A stretch of 63,923 nucleotides of DNA from Acidobacteriota bacterium (GTDB lineage Bacteria > Acidobacteriota > UBA890 > WLXD01), in assembly GCA_029263295.1 (NCBI GenBank), contig JAJCXT010000010.1, forward strand, positions 1-63,923. Direction: 5' to 3'. Both the position numbers and the translations under genes were made by a program. Below, in pieces: positions 51,761 to 61,566 of this stretch (positions are counted from its first letter, which is position 1; each line of letters begins with the position of its first letter). The notes beneath the pieces are model-generated. The model saw only the letters and a list, made by a program, of their open reading frames with translations. It ran no database searches and was not told the origin of the DNA.

Positions 51761-52737
51761 GCCTGGCCTCGCAGTTCACACGCGATGCGGGCGTTGACGT
51801 TCCGCTCATCTGCGGACCGATGTACCCGTGTAGCAACCCGGAACTGGTGGCGGCGGCCTCGGAGGCCGGAGCCCTCGGCGTGCTGCAGCCAATGGCGCTC
51901 ACCTATGTTCACGGACATGAATTCCGCGCGGGCATTCGCTTCATGCGCGAACTCACGAGTAACCCGATCGGGATGAACGCCCTGATCGAGGCGTCGTCTA
52001 GCAAGTACCTCGACCGCATGCGCCAGTGGATCGATGTGGCGCTCGAGGAAGGGGTCCGCTTCTTCATCACCTCGCTGGGTAAGCCCGACTGGGTCGTCGA
52101 GCGCGTTCATGCGGTTGGTGGCGTTGTGTATCACGACGCAACGGAACGTAAGTGGGGGCAGAAGGGCGTGGGCTCGGGTGTGGACGGTCTCATCGCGGTG
52201 AATTCGCGCGCCGGCGGACACGCCGGCCCCAAGACACCCGAGCGGTTGCTCGAGGAACTGGGTGATCTCGGTGTGCCGGTGATCAGCGCCGGAGGCATCG
52301 GGAGCCCGGAGGCGTTCGCCGCTGCGCTGAACATGGGCTACGCGGGGGTGCAGTGTGGTACGCGCTTCATCGCCACCACGGAGTGCACGGCGAGCGACGC
52401 CTACAAGCAGGCGATTGTGCAGGCTGGCGAGTCGGACGTCGTGCTTACCGACCGTATCTCCGGAGTACCCGTTGCTGTGCTCAACACGCCCTACATCAAG
52501 CGGGTGGGGACCAAGGCGGGACCTCTGGCTCGCTGGATGCTGCGTGGCGGCCGCACGAAGCACTGGATGCGCGCGTTCTACGCGCTGCGAGCCGGGCGAC
52601 AACTCAAGCGGTCGTCGGAAAGAGGGGATGGAGAACGCGGCGTGTGGGGTGCTGGCAAGAGCGTCGCCGATATTACCGACGTCCTTCCGGCGGGCGAGAT
52701 CGTGCGGCGCTTCGAAGCGGCCGCGGAGCGTCCGTAG
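51757..52737 (+). CDS. Nitronate monooxygenase family enzyme
   Basis: This 326-residue FMN enzyme of the NPD/2-nitropropane dioxygenase type has [20 protein letters not shown] at the start, the flavin-phosphate loop in [15 protein letters not shown], and [13 protein letters not shown] near the end. It would oxidise nitronates or another small nitro or enoyl substrate. The ATG overlaps the stop of the hotdog gene, so the two probably form a unit. Confidence 0.9.
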   Translation: MSLASQFTRDAGVDVPLICGPMYPCSNPELVAAASEAGALGVLQPMALTYVHGHEFRAGIRFMRELTSNPIGMNALIEASSSKYLDRMRQWIDVALEEGVRFFITSLGKPDWVVERVHAVGGVVYHDATERKWGQKGVGSGVDGLIAVNSRAGGHAGPKTPERLLEELGDLGVPVISAGGIGSPEAFAAALNMGYAGVQCGTRFIATTECTASDAYKQAIVQAGESDVVLTDRISGVPVAVLNTPYIKRVGTKAGPLARWMLRGGRTKHWMRAFYALRAGRQLKRSSERGDGERGVWGAGKSVADITDVLPAGEIVRRFEAAAERP

Positions 52738-52813
52738 CGAGTTCTGCTTCGGCCCGGATGGTCGCCGCTGGTGCCGACCCCGCCAGAGCCCGCGCGTCGG
52801 CTAGAATCAGCCC

Positions 52814-53374
52814 ATGCGACTCACTCGTTTGTACACACGCACCGGTGACGATGGATCCACCCGGCTTGCCGACGGCGCCGATGTTCCCAAGGACTCGCGC
52901 CGCGTGATCGCCTACGGCACCGTCGACGAACTCAATAGCGTGATCGGGGTGGCTCTTGCCGGGCCTCTTGACGACCGCCTGGCAACGGAACTCGGGCGGA
53001 TTCAGAACGAACTGTTCGACCTTGGCGGCGATCTCGCCACCCCGCGTGAGTCCGAGCCGGGGTTCGAGGTACCGCGGCTGACGCAGGAGAGGATTGATCG
53101 CCTGGAAGGTCTCATCGACGAGTTCGCGGCGGCCGTCGGACCGCTCGAGAATTTCGTTCTTCCCGGCGGGGCTCCGGGCGCGGCGCTGCTACAGCTTGCG
53201 CGCGCAATATGTCGCCGTGCCGAACGCGATGCGGTTGCACTGGCACGCGAGGCCGAAACGGGCGTAGCGGTGCCGTACCTGAACCGGCTCTCGGACCTGC
53301 TCTTCGCGATGGCCCGTTACGAGAACCATGTTGGCGGCGTCGAGGAGCCACTGTGGAGCCCGGGAGCAGAATAG
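52814..53374 (+). CDS. pduO: Cob(I)alamin adenosyltransferase, PduO type
   Basis: This is a 186-residue enzyme that converts cob(I)alamin to adenosylcobalamin. The PduO signature is [16 protein letters not shown] and [20 protein letters not shown]; later [14 protein letters not shown] and [15 protein letters not shown] match the C-terminal helices. The ATP-binding loop is at residues 7-16. No other cobalamin gene is in the window. Confidence 0.94.
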   Translation: MRLTRLYTRTGDDGSTRLADGADVPKDSRRVIAYGTVDELNSVIGVALAGPLDDRLATELGRIQNELFDLGGDLATPRESEPGFEVPRLTQERIDRLEGLIDEFAAAVGPLENFVLPGGAPGAALLQLARAICRRAERDAVALAREAETGVAVPYLNRLSDLLFAMARYENHVGGVEEPLWSPGAE

Positions 53375-53461
53375 CATGCCCCGATAGCTGCATCGCCATG
53401 GCCAACCGGGCGTTCCGAGGTGTAGGATGAAACCGCTCCACTCTGTCCCCGTAGGCTAAGT

Positions 53462-53689
53462 ATGTTCTATCAGCCCCGGCTCCTACATCGAATCTATGCA
53501 TGGACGCGTGGTCGCTTCTGGATCCCGTGCCCAATCTGCAAGCGGGGGTTCGGCGAACACGAGTGGAATGACGGCCACGAACTGTGGCTGACCGAGCGTG
53601 ACTCGGTGGCTGTTTGCCCGCATTGCGGTGATCGCGCGGCAGAGATGAACAGCGAGAGCGGCCTGCCCGGGGACGCACCGTTCGTATAG
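53462..53689 (+). CDS. Small CxxC zinc-ribbon-like hypothetical protein
   Basis: This 75-residue protein has two CxxC pairs (WIPCPICKRGFGEHEW and VAVCPHCGDRA) about 28 residues apart, consistent with one bound zinc. It begins with basic aromatic residues (FYQPRLLHRIYAW). It lies between pduO and yjbQ on the same strand. I do not know its family. Confidence 0.65.
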   Translation: MFYQPRLLHRIYAWTRGRFWIPCPICKRGFGEHEWNDGHELWLTERDSVAVCPHCGDRAAEMNSESGLPGDAPFV

Positions 53690-53757
53690 CAGGCAGCTTG
53701 CGGCATCGGCGTGCGTCGGTGGTGCTGCCCAGGGTCCGTCGGCGTTAGAATCCGCCC

Positions 53758-54162
53758 ATGACCGAGACGCTAATGGTGAAGACGCGTGGTCCGGGCCTGT
53801 ACGAGATAACGGATCGCGTACAGGGGATCGTGAGCGTGATCGGTTCGACTGAGGGGATCTGCACGGTTTTCGTCCGACACACCTCGGCAAGCCTCACGAT
53901 TCAGGAGAACGCGGACCCGTCTGCCCGCCGCGATCTGGAGGAGTGGCTGCAGCGGCTTGTTCCCGAACACGACCCGCTCTACACCCATACAGATGAGGGG
54001 CCCGACGACATGCCGTCGCACATCAAGGCGGCGCTCACGTCGACGAGCCTGACGATTCCGCTGGTTGACGGCCGTCTTGGGCTTGGCACCTGGCAGGGCG
54101 TTTTCCTGTGGGAACATCGGGCCGCGCCCAAGGTACGGCAGTTGCTGGTGCACGTCGGATGA
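53758..54162 (+). CDS. yjbQ: YjbQ (UPF0047) family protein
   Basis: This 134-residue protein matches YjbQ: TVFVRHTSASLTIQENADPS and ALTSTSLTIPLVDGRLGLGT with QGVFLWEHRA. Family members are said to have weak thiamine-phosphate synthase activity; the true role is unclear. The TauE gene starts within its stop codon (ATGA). Confidence 0.93.
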   Translation: MTETLMVKTRGPGLYEITDRVQGIVSVIGSTEGICTVFVRHTSASLTIQENADPSARRDLEEWLQRLVPEHDPLYTHTDEGPDDMPSHIKAALTSTSLTIPLVDGRLGLGTWQGVFLWEHRAAPKVRQLLVHVG

Positions 54163-54917
54163 CGTTCGCGGACTCGCCCTGGAGTCTTCTTCTGCTCTTC
54201 GTAACGGGCGCCGTTGCCGGGACCCTGAATGTCGTCGCTGGCGGTGGTTCCTTCCTGACGCTGCCGCTCATGATCTTCCTGGGAATCCCGCCCGGCGTAG
54301 CGAACGGGACGAACCGGGTCGCGCTGCTTTTCCAGAATGTCGGAGCGGTATGGGGATTCCGCCGGCATCGCGTGCTCGACGCGCGTCTTGCCCTGCGGCT
54401 CGCCGGGCCCGCCATCGTCGGCGCCGCTCTGGGCAGTTGGATGGCGCTGCAGGTCAGCGATCTGGCTTTCCGCCGTCTGCTCGCGGTGTTGATGCTCTCG
54501 ATGACGCTGTGGACGCTGCTGCGTCCGTCACCCGGTGAGGTGGCGGCGCATGACGAGAACCGACCGATCGGAATGCCCTTGCTGGCGCTTTTCTTCCTGA
54601 TTGGTGTCTACGGCGGCCTTATTCAAGCTGGTGTCGGATTCCTCCTGCTGGCGGGCACGACGGCCGCGGGCCTCGATCTGGTGCGTGGCAACGCCGTCAA
54701 GGTGACCCTGGTGCTGATGTGGACGGTCGTCACGATTCTCGTCTTCGCCTCGGGCGGCGCGATCAACTGGCTCGCGGGGACCGTTCTCGGCGCCGGCAAC
54801 CTCGTCGGCGGGCAACTGGGCGTACATCTGACGGTCCTTAAGGGACACGTATGGATACGCTGGTTCGTGTCCGCGACGATCGTGCTGTTTGCCCTGCGCC
54901 TCTTGCTGGCGGGGTAG
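54159..54917 (+). CDS. TauE/SafE family membrane transporter
   Basis: This 252-residue protein has about eight membrane segments and the TauE features VTGAVAGTLNVVAGGGSFL at the start and IGVYGGLIQAGVGFLLLAG in the middle, the two-fold family repeat. It may export sulfite, sulfonate or other small anions. It starts at ATG 54159, overlapping yjbQ; the longer in-frame version is an artefact. Confidence 0.92.
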   Translation: MTFADSPWSLLLLFVTGAVAGTLNVVAGGGSFLTLPLMIFLGIPPGVANGTNRVALLFQNVGAVWGFRRHRVLDARLALRLAGPAIVGAALGSWMALQVSDLAFRRLLAVLMLSMTLWTLLRPSPGEVAAHDENRPIGMPLLALFFLIGVYGGLIQAGVGFLLLAGTTAAGLDLVRGNAVKVTLVLMWTVVTILVFASGGAINWLAGTVLGAGNLVGGQLGVHLTVLKGHVWIRWFVSATIVLFALRLLLAG

Positions 54918-54929
54918 CCAATGCCGCTG

Positions 54930-56075
54930 CTACTGGGCGGCGGCCTCGACGGCCCGTAGTACTCGCAGGAAGTTGCGCCCGGCGATCGCCTCGAGTTGAG
55001 CCTGGGTGTAGCCGCGGCGGGCGAGTTCTTCGAACAGCGCTGGGAACGCGGCGGCGTCGTCCAGTCCATCCGGCACCTCGTCGATGCCGTCGAAGTCCGA
55101 GCCGATGCCGATGTGGTCGCAGCCGACGACCGAGCGCATGTGGTCGATGTGGTCAGCGACCTGGTCGAGCGTGGCGCGGGGCTTCGGATGGGCCGCGCAC
55201 CAGGACACCAGACTTTCGGCGCGTCTCCGAGGCTCGTCCGGATGGAGCATGGTCAGACGGGCGGTCTCCGCGTCATGCGCGGCACGGTGAGCAAGCACCT
55301 CCGGCGATACAAAGTAGGGAACAAACGTCGCCATGATGATGCCGTCCCCGTCAGCGATCCGCCGCATCACGACGTCGTCGGTGTTGCGTGGGTAGTCGTT
55401 CACCGCGCGTGCCCCCGAGTGCGTGCAGGCGACAGGCGCGCGGGAGACGTCGAGGACATCGTGCATGGTCTTGACCGCCGCATGCGAGAGGTCAACGAGC
55501 ATCCCGAGCTTGTTCATCTCCTCGACGATCTCGCGGCCGAGCGCGGTCAGGCCATCGTGCACAGGGTCCAGGCGACAGCAGTCCGCCCAGTCCGTGTGGA
55601 CGTTGTGCACGAGCGTTAAGTAGCGCGCGCCGGCGTCGTAGGCGCCGCGTAGATGATCGAGAGAGTTCTCGAGCGCGTGGCCTCCTTCTACGGCCAGCAG
55701 CGCCGCGATCCGGCCACCAGCATGTGCTCGTTCGATTTCATCGGCCGTGTGGACGCGGACCAGTTCATCCGGATACGCGTCGATCAGCCGGGCGGCAACG
55801 TCGAGTTGCTCGTACATCACCTGCGCGGCCTCGGGGCGACCGGCGACCTCGATGGGCACATAGGCCGCCATGCACTGCGCCCCTACCTGGCCCGCCTTCA
55901 AACGCTCCAGGTCGACGTGCATCGGCGGCTCGAGCCCGGTGGTATCACGAAAGTCGAAGCTGGCAAGGTCGTTGCGCAGTCTTTGCCGGAGCTGCCAGGG
56001 GACATCGTTGTGCCCATCGACGAGCGGTGTCGCCTCCAGTGCGGCGCGGACGAGTTCGCTAGCAGATAGAGTCAT
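54930..56075 (-). CDS. M19 membrane-dipeptidase-like zinc dipeptidase
   Basis: This 381-residue enzyme of the renal-dipeptidase family carries the zinc motif LVDGHNDVPWQLRQRL (His and Asp), and the later metal ligands in ALLAVEGGHALEN, DLSHAAVKTMHDVL and PVACTHSGARAVN, with DHIGIGSDFDGID at the end. No signal peptide is seen, so it is probably cytoplasmic. It cleaves dipeptides, including D-amino-acid-containing ones. It converges with TauE and diverges from the nitroreductase gene. Confidence 0.94.
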   Translation of the reverse strand: MTLSASELVRAALEATPLVDGHNDVPWQLRQRLRNDLASFDFRDTTGLEPPMHVDLERLKAGQVGAQCMAAYVPIEVAGRPEAAQVMYEQLDVAARLIDAYPDELVRVHTADEIERAHAGGRIAALLAVEGGHALENSLDHLRGAYDAGARYLTLVHNVHTDWADCCRLDPVHDGLTALGREIVEEMNKLGMLVDLSHAAVKTMHDVLDVSRAPVACTHSGARAVNDYPRNTDDVVMRRIADGDGIIMATFVPYFVSPEVLAHRAAHDAETARLTMLHPDEPRRRAESLVSWCAAHPKPRATLDQVADHIDHMRSVVGCDHIGIGSDFDGIDEVPDGLDDAAAFPALFEELARRGYTQAQLEAIAGRNFLRVLRAVEAAAQ

Positions 56076-56107
56076 GGCGCCTGGAGTGTAGTCCCCCGAA
56101 CGAGAAC

Positions 56108-56124
56108 AAGAGGTCCCCCCCCCG
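56108..56124 (+). promoter_or_regulatory. RBS followed by nine-C tract before a start codon
   Basis: AAGAGG (56108-56113) is followed by t, nine consecutive C (56115-56123), g, then ATG at 56125. Slippage within the C tract would change the spacing between ribosome binding site and start codon. Confidence 0.6.
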
Positions 56125-56793
56125 ATGAGCGAACCCCGTTTCGTGCCTCTGCCCGACTATCGCGAGCTCCCGGCTGACGAGATGCAGAGTCGTGCGGCGA
56201 GGTTCCATGCGGAGATGGGTCGTAGGCGCACGATCCGCGAATTCTCCTCGCGCCCCGTGGACCCGGCCATCATCGACGAGTGCATCGCGGCGGCGGGTAC
56301 TGCTCCCAGTGGCGCCAACATGCAGCCGTGGCACTTCGTCGTCGTAACCGACTCCGACGTCAAGAGCCGCATGCGCACGGCTGCCGAAGAGGAGGAGCGC
56401 GAGTTCTACGAGCACCGGGCCCCGCAGGAGTGGCTCGATGCGCTCAAGCCGGTGGGGACCGACGAGCACAAGCCGTTCATCGAGGAGGCCCCGGTGCTGA
56501 TCGCTGTGTTCGCGCGGCGCTGGGACGAGGCTGAAGACGGCCGCAAGGTGAAGCAGTACTACGCGACGGAGAGTGTGGGATTGGCCACGGGCTTGCTGAT
56601 CGCGGCTGTGCACCACGCCGGCCTGGCCTCGCTCACGCACACGCCGAGCCCGATGGGCTTCATGAACGAGATTCTCGGCCGCCCGCGCAACGAAGCCCCG
56701 TTCCTGCTTCTGGTCGTCGGCTATCCAACGGACGACTGCCAGGTGCCGGATATCTCGCGCAAGCCCATCGACGACATCAGGACGCGGGTCTAG
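56125..56793 (+). CDS. Nitroreductase-family flavoprotein, iodotyrosine-deiodinase-like
   Basis: This 222-residue FMN protein starts with [19 protein letters not shown] and has [15 protein letters not shown]. It carries the deiodinase lid residues Glu, Tyr and Lys in the order [18 protein letters not shown]...K, and ends [19 protein letters not shown] then FLLLVVGYP. This pattern is closer to iodotyrosine deiodinase than to general nitroreductases; the bacterial role is uncertain (halogenated tyrosine or aromatic reduction). The nine-C tract between RBS and ATG is unusual. Confidence 0.85.
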   Translation: MSEPRFVPLPDYRELPADEMQSRAARFHAEMGRRRTIREFSSRPVDPAIIDECIAAAGTAPSGANMQPWHFVVVTDSDVKSRMRTAAEEEEREFYEHRAPQEWLDALKPVGTDEHKPFIEEAPVLIAVFARRWDEAEDGRKVKQYYATESVGLATGLLIAAVHHAGLASLTHTPSPMGFMNEILGRPRNEAPFLLLVVGYPTDDCQVPDISRKPIDDIRTRV

Positions 56794-56853
56794 GCGAGAT
56801 CAGGTCGCGCTTCCTGGAGCCGGGCCGCCCCTTCTCGGACGCTGAGACTCCGG

Positions 56854-57870
56854 CTATGCGGTAGCGCTGGCTTCGACCTGCTCGCCGTAGTCGCCGGTCC
56901 TTGCCAGACCATTGCAGCGCGCGCGGTGGGCGAACGCGGCTTGTCCGGCTTCCCGGTTGTCCACGCTGCCGCCCCACGCCTGGAGCGCCGACGCCTGCAG
57001 CGCGCGGCCGAACGAATAGCTCAGCTCCCACGGGTGCGGGCCCAGCTTGTTCATCTCGTTCAGGTTGCGCGTGGCGTCGATCTCGGTCAGCCCGCCCGAC
57101 AGGAACACGATGCCTGGCACCGCGCTCGGCACGGTGCGCGCGAGTGTCTGTACCGTCATTGCCGCGACCGTCTGCGCGTCAGCCTGATCGGGGCACTCGT
57201 CGCCAGACACGATCATGTTGGGCTTCAGCAGCGTGCCAGCGAGATCCACCCGCTGGATGTGAAGTTGGTGGTACACCTCGGCCAGAGTGGCCTCAGTGGC
57301 TTCGGCACAGCGCTCGACGGTGTGCGAGCCGCTCATCAGAACCTCGGGTTCGACGATGGGCACCATCTTCGCTTCCTGCGTCAGCTTGGCGAAGCGCGCC
57401 AGGCCGTGCGCGTTGGCCTCGATGCAGTAGCGGCTCGGGAGGATGTCGGTGATCTTGATCACGGCCCGCCATTTGGTGAACCGAGCGCCGAGTTCGTAGT
57501 ATTCCGCCAGTCGTTCACGCAGGCCGTCGAGGCCTTCAGTGACCGTCTCACCTGGCGCGCCGGCCAAAGCTTTGGCGCCCTTGTCGACCTTGATGCCGGG
57601 CACGATGCCCTGGTCCGTCAGGACCTGCGCCAGCGGCGTGCCGTCCTCCGCGTTCTGCCGCAGAGTCTCGTCGAACAGAATGACGCCGCCGATGTACGGG
57701 TTGGCCGCCTCCGTGCGAAAGAGCATCTCGCGATAGAATCGTCGATTGTCCTCGGTCGATTCGACGTTGATCGAGTCGAAGCGTTTCTTGATGGTCGGCG
57801 AACTCTCGTCGGCGGCCAAGACGCCCTTCTGCGGGCCAACAATCTGCTGCGCGATCTCTGCCAAAGTCAT
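56854..57870 (-). CDS. fda: Class I fructose-bisphosphate aldolase
   Basis: This 338-residue enzyme has the animal-type class I signatures GVLAADESSPTIKKRFDSIN at the start, VPIVEPEVLMSG, and the Schiff-base Lys in LAGTLLKPNMIV. It cleaves fructose-1,6-bisphosphate in glycolysis. It starts at ATG 57870, with GAGAGGAAA upstream; the longer frame adds a non-conserved leader. The end (SATA) keeps the conserved C-terminal Tyr neighbourhood in altered form. Confidence 0.95.
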   Translation of the reverse strand: MTLAEIAQQIVGPQKGVLAADESSPTIKKRFDSINVESTEDNRRFYREMLFRTEAANPYIGGVILFDETLRQNAEDGTPLAQVLTDQGIVPGIKVDKGAKALAGAPGETVTEGLDGLRERLAEYYELGARFTKWRAVIKITDILPSRYCIEANAHGLARFAKLTQEAKMVPIVEPEVLMSGSHTVERCAEATEATLAEVYHQLHIQRVDLAGTLLKPNMIVSGDECPDQADAQTVAAMTVQTLARTVPSAVPGIVFLSGGLTEIDATRNLNEMNKLGPHPWELSYSFGRALQASALQAWGGSVDNREAGQAAFAHRARCNGLARTGDYGEQVEASATA

Positions 57871-58067
57871 GGTTTCCTCTCTGCTGCTGACACGTTCGGG
57901 GTCCGTGAAACATCGTCCGGAGGGCGTGCAATGCCCTGGCCCCGAAGGTCCGCAGACGATGGTGGAATTTTCGTCGCCGCCGCGTGGACTGTCAAACCCG
58001 GAAGCGGCGATGTTTGATCTAGAATTGAAGATGTCAACGGTCACGAAGTGGCAGCTAGGAGGTAGTG

Positions 58068-58832
58068 ATGGCGGATTCAGCGCAGGCACCAGCAACATCG
58101 GCGGCAGGTGGCGAGGGGATGAGTACTTTGACGAAAGTGCTCATCGTGATCGGCGTGGTGGCGGTGTTGTTCATGGGAGGTTGCGCTGCCTGCGTCTGGT
58201 ACCTGGGTAGCATCGCGAGCGAGGTGGCGGCGGACTTCGAGGCGAACCCGGCCAGGGCCGCTGCCGAACTCGCCGTGAGGGTGAATCCCGACCTCGAGTT
58301 GGTGAGTAGCGACGATGATGCGGGCACTATCACCGTGCGCAATACAGGCTCAGGAGAAGAGCTTACGGTCGACTTCTCCGAGATTGCTGACGGCAATTTC
58401 AGCTTCGCCACCGAAGAGGGGGAGTTGTCGGTCAATGCGGCCGAAGGCACCGCTGTCGCGACGGCTCCCGACGGAACGGTCACCACCTTTGGTCGGTCGA
58501 CGCTCGATGATCTCGATGACTGGATATTCCTCTACCCCGGCGCTGACTATGCTGGGGGCAATGTGGTCGTAGATACCGACGGTCTCTCTGCGGGCGCCTT
58601 CGTGCTGCTAACGGACGACGCAGGAGAGGACGTCTTCGGCTACTACGAAGAGCAGATGCGCGATGCGGGCTACGAGGTGACGAGCCAGACGACGGGGGAG
58701 GGCATCGGAGGTCGCTCCAGCGGCATTCTGATGGGGAGGCTCGCGAGTTCCGGCCGCACCTTCAACGTCATCGTCAGCGTGCAGGAGGGCCGCACCCACA
58801 TCAACACTCAGTTCCAGGATCGCGACGAGTAG
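58068..58832 (+). CDS. Membrane-anchored hypothetical protein
   Basis: This protein of 254 residues has one N-terminal membrane segment (VLIVIGVVAVLFMGGCAACV) and an extracytoplasmic part of acidic, beta-rich character. It splits into a repeat-like first half (LELVSSDDDAGTITVRN) and a second half resembling a DUF4878/PepSY-type layout (DVFGYYEEQMRDAGYEVTSQ). I do not recognise the family. ATG 58068 is preceded by TAGGAGG at good spacing; the frame also has GTG one codon before. Confidence 0.7.
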   Translation: MADSAQAPATSAAGGEGMSTLTKVLIVIGVVAVLFMGGCAACVWYLGSIASEVAADFEANPARAAAELAVRVNPDLELVSSDDDAGTITVRNTGSGEELTVDFSEIADGNFSFATEEGELSVNAAEGTAVATAPDGTVTTFGRSTLDDLDDWIFLYPGADYAGGNVVVDTDGLSAGAFVLLTDDAGEDVFGYYEEQMRDAGYEVTSQTTGEGIGGRSSGILMGRLASSGRTFNVIVSVQEGRTHINTQFQDRDE

Positions 58833-58862
58833 CGGCAGAACGGTTTCCGCGAGAAGCCGGCG

Positions 58863-59840
58863 TCAGTCGGTCCGAAGGGCCACGTGTGCGAGCGCGGCGC
58901 CGGCCAGGCCAGCGTTCTCGTTCAGCAGTATCGCCACTGGGACGCGTTCTACCAGATGCGTGAATCGCCCCTTGTGGCGGAAAGCTCGCAGGAAACGCGG
59001 CCTCCGCAGCGCCGGCAGGATACGCGGTGGGATTCCTCCCGCCAGCACGATGCCGCCCGTGGCGACAATCTGCAGCGCGAGATTGCCCGCGGCCGCGCCC
59101 AGGATATCGACGAACATCTCGAGCGTAGCGATGCAGACAGGACAGGTGTCGTCGAGTGCTGCCTGCGCGATGAGCGGCGCCGCATCGCTGGCAGCCTGAA
59201 GCTGGGCGGCCACGTTCGCGTTGGCCTCCAACTCCGAGTGCCTGCGCATGAACTCATACATCGGCGGCAAGCTGTTGCCGGAACAGGCGCGTTCCAAGCT
59301 CACGTGCCCGTGGCTCTCGCGGAGATGAGCGAGCCAAGCGTCCTGACGCCTGTCGTTCGGGGCGAAGTCGATGTGCCCGGCCTCCGCGGGCATTGGCCGG
59401 TAGCCCCGATCGCCAGCGAAGAGCATGGCTTCGCCGATCCCCGTGCCCGGCGCGATGACGCCCATCGGGCCCTCGGGCACGGGCGTTCCGGACTGCAGGA
59501 ACTCGAGTTCGTCGGCGCCAGCGTGCGGCACGAAGTGAGCGATTGCCTCGAGGTCGTTGAGTAGCCGGACCGGGCAAGAGAAGCGGTCACGCAATTCCCG
59601 CTCCTGAATCCTCCAGGGCAGGTTGGAGCCGCGCGCCTGGCCGTCGACGACGGCGCCCGCGACGGCGAGCGATAGCGCGTCGAAGTGATCAACGCCAGCG
59701 AACTCGGCTACCAGGTCACTCGGGTCGGCTGCCGCAGCGGTCGCCAGAGTTGCCGTGCGAATAGGCTCCGTGTTCTCGGCGCGCGGGTCGTAGAGACCGA
59801 AGCGGGCCCGAGTCCCGCCGATGTCGGCTGCGATGAACAT
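58863..59840 (-). CDS. glk: Glucokinase
   Basis: This 325-residue enzyme of the Glk (PF02685) type has the phosphate loop MFIAADIGGTRARFGLYDP, then SNLPWRIQERELRDRF (sugar contact), LLNDLEAIAHFVP (catalytic Asp) and GVIAPGTGIGEAMLF. It phosphorylates glucose. I start at ATG 59840; an ATG six codons upstream is possible. It diverges from the GMC oxidoreductase gene. Confidence 0.93.
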   Translation of the reverse strand: MFIAADIGGTRARFGLYDPRAENTEPIRTATLATAAAADPSDLVAEFAGVDHFDALSLAVAGAVVDGQARGSNLPWRIQERELRDRFSCPVRLLNDLEAIAHFVPHAGADELEFLQSGTPVPEGPMGVIAPGTGIGEAMLFAGDRGYRPMPAEAGHIDFAPNDRRQDAWLAHLRESHGHVSLERACSGNSLPPMYEFMRRHSELEANANVAAQLQAASDAAPLIAQAALDDTCPVCIATLEMFVDILGAAAGNLALQIVATGGIVLAGGIPPRILPALRRPRFLRAFRHKGRFTHLVERVPVAILLNENAGLAGAALAHVALRTD

Positions 59841-59973
59841 AGGTGGATCATGGCCCATCCGAGCCCAGGCTGCAGCGGTTTGGCTGAAGCGAGCGGGTTG
59901 CGGCACGACTATGCTTGCAGCGGCCGAGACGTACAGGCTCGCATGCTGTACGCAGACATCGGCGGAGGGTCGG

Positions 59974-61554
59974 TTGGACAGATACGACGCAATCATCATC
60001 GGCTCAGGCTTCGGCGGCGGGGGCGTAGCCCATCAACTGGTGCGAGCCGGCTGGCGCGTGCTCATGCTCGAGCGTGGTGAGCGCGTGGAACGCGGCGACC
60101 ACAACTGGGAGCCTGATGGCAGCCTTGATCTGACGCCGTTCTATTCGAAAGAGACGCCCTATTGCGTCGCCGAGCAGATCGACAAGACCGCGTCGAAGCT
60201 CGACAAGCTAATGACGCGCCGCACGGGGGCAACGACGGTGGCTAGCTGCTACTGCGTGGGCGGCCCATCGGTCTTCTACGGCGCGGTGTCGTTGCGCCTC
60301 CGGGAAACGGACTTTCATCCCGATCCTGTGCATGGCGACTCGGAAGCCGATTGGCCATTCGGGTACGACACCCTGGAGAGTCACTATTGCGCGGCCGAAG
60401 CGCTGCTCGACGTTGCCGGCGAGGCGGGCGGGGATCCCACCGAGCCGCCGCGCTCGGCCGCCTATCCGCAGTCACCGGCGCCTCTCTCAGCCACGTCCCA
60501 GATGATCTCTGGCGCGGCTGATCGACTTGGCCTGCGGCCCTTTCGGTTGCCGCTCGCGATCAACTATGGCGCTGCTGAGGATCGCGATGCCTGCGTTGGC
60601 TGCACCACCTGTGACACGTTCGCCTGTGCTATCGGGGCGAAGAACGACGTCGCCACGCGGGTGCTGGCGCCGCTGCTCGCGCGCGGCCTCGAGTTGCGTC
60701 CCAATACGGTAGTCACGCGACTCGTGGTGGATGGAGATCGCGTCGTGGCGGTCGAGGCCACCGACCGTCAGAGTGGCGAGCCGCTGCGCTTCGAGGCGAC
60801 CCACTTCGTCGTCTCGGCAGGTGCGCTCGCCACGCCGCACCTGCTACTGGCCTCCGGCCTCGACCAATTGAATCCCGGCGGCGATGTCGTGGGCAGGTAC
60901 CTCACCAGGCACTGCAACGCGATTGCCTTTGGTCTCTTCCGGCGACCGGTGAATCCGGCGCGGGAGTTCCACAAGCAGGTTGCTCTACACGACTACTACC
61001 ACGGCGACGAGAGGGTGGCATCGCTCGGTAAGCTTGGCGGCATCCAGCAGCTACACTCCCCGCCAGTGGGACTTGTGCACCAGCACCTGCCACCCGGATT
61101 GGCACATCTCGTAGGCGCCCTGATCGTGCCGCGCATGACGGGGTTGCTGGTGATGGCGGAGGACGAGCCCCGCTACGACAATCGCGTCATGCTGCGCAAG
61201 GGTGCAGCGGACGAATTCGGACTGCCGGCGGCGGAGATTCGACACGTCTACACCGAGCGCGATCTCGGTGCCCGCGACGCATTGTTGGTGCGCGCGCGCG
61301 AAGTCCTGACCGAGGCTGGTGCGCTGTGGTGCTACTCCCACTACATCCACACGTTCTCGCACGCTGCGGGAACCGTCCGTATGGGGAGCGATCCGTCGAA
61401 GTCTGCGCTTGATGAGTACTGCCGTTTTCGCGGCGTCCAGAACCTGCGCGTCGTCGACGCCAGCATCCTCCCGTCGGGCGGCGGCGTGAACCCGAGCTTG
61501 ACCGTTGCAGCCAACGCGCTCAGAGTGGGCGAACAGCTCGTCGCCCAGTCCTGA
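59974..61554 (+). CDS. GMC-family FAD oxidoreductase
   Basis: This 526-residue flavoenzyme has the FAD loop YDAIIIGSGFGGGGVAHQL, the middle block VGGPSVFYGAVSLRLR, and a C-terminal GMC signature HTFSHAAGTVRMGSDPS plus DASILPSGGGVNPSLTV. A Cys group (ACVGCTTCDTFACAIGAK) resembles those of GMC members predicted to bind an iron-sulfur centre. It oxidises alcohols, sugars or polyols. I take the TTG at 59974 with a GGAGGG box 4 nt upstream, since upstream ATGs lie in sequence without conserved residues. The Gfo/Idh gene follows after 12 nt. Confidence 0.85.
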   Translation: MDRYDAIIIGSGFGGGGVAHQLVRAGWRVLMLERGERVERGDHNWEPDGSLDLTPFYSKETPYCVAEQIDKTASKLDKLMTRRTGATTVASCYCVGGPSVFYGAVSLRLRETDFHPDPVHGDSEADWPFGYDTLESHYCAAEALLDVAGEAGGDPTEPPRSAAYPQSPAPLSATSQMISGAADRLGLRPFRLPLAINYGAAEDRDACVGCTTCDTFACAIGAKNDVATRVLAPLLARGLELRPNTVVTRLVVDGDRVVAVEATDRQSGEPLRFEATHFVVSAGALATPHLLLASGLDQLNPGGDVVGRYLTRHCNAIAFGLFRRPVNPAREFHKQVALHDYYHGDERVASLGKLGGIQQLHSPPVGLVHQHLPPGLAHLVGALIVPRMTGLLVMAEDEPRYDNRVMLRKGAADEFGLPAAEIRHVYTERDLGARDALLVRAREVLTEAGALWCYSHYIHTFSHAAGTVRMGSDPSKSALDEYCRFRGVQNLRVVDASILPSGGGVNPSLTVAANALRVGEQLVAQS

Positions 61555-61566
61555 GCCGGAGTCCGC

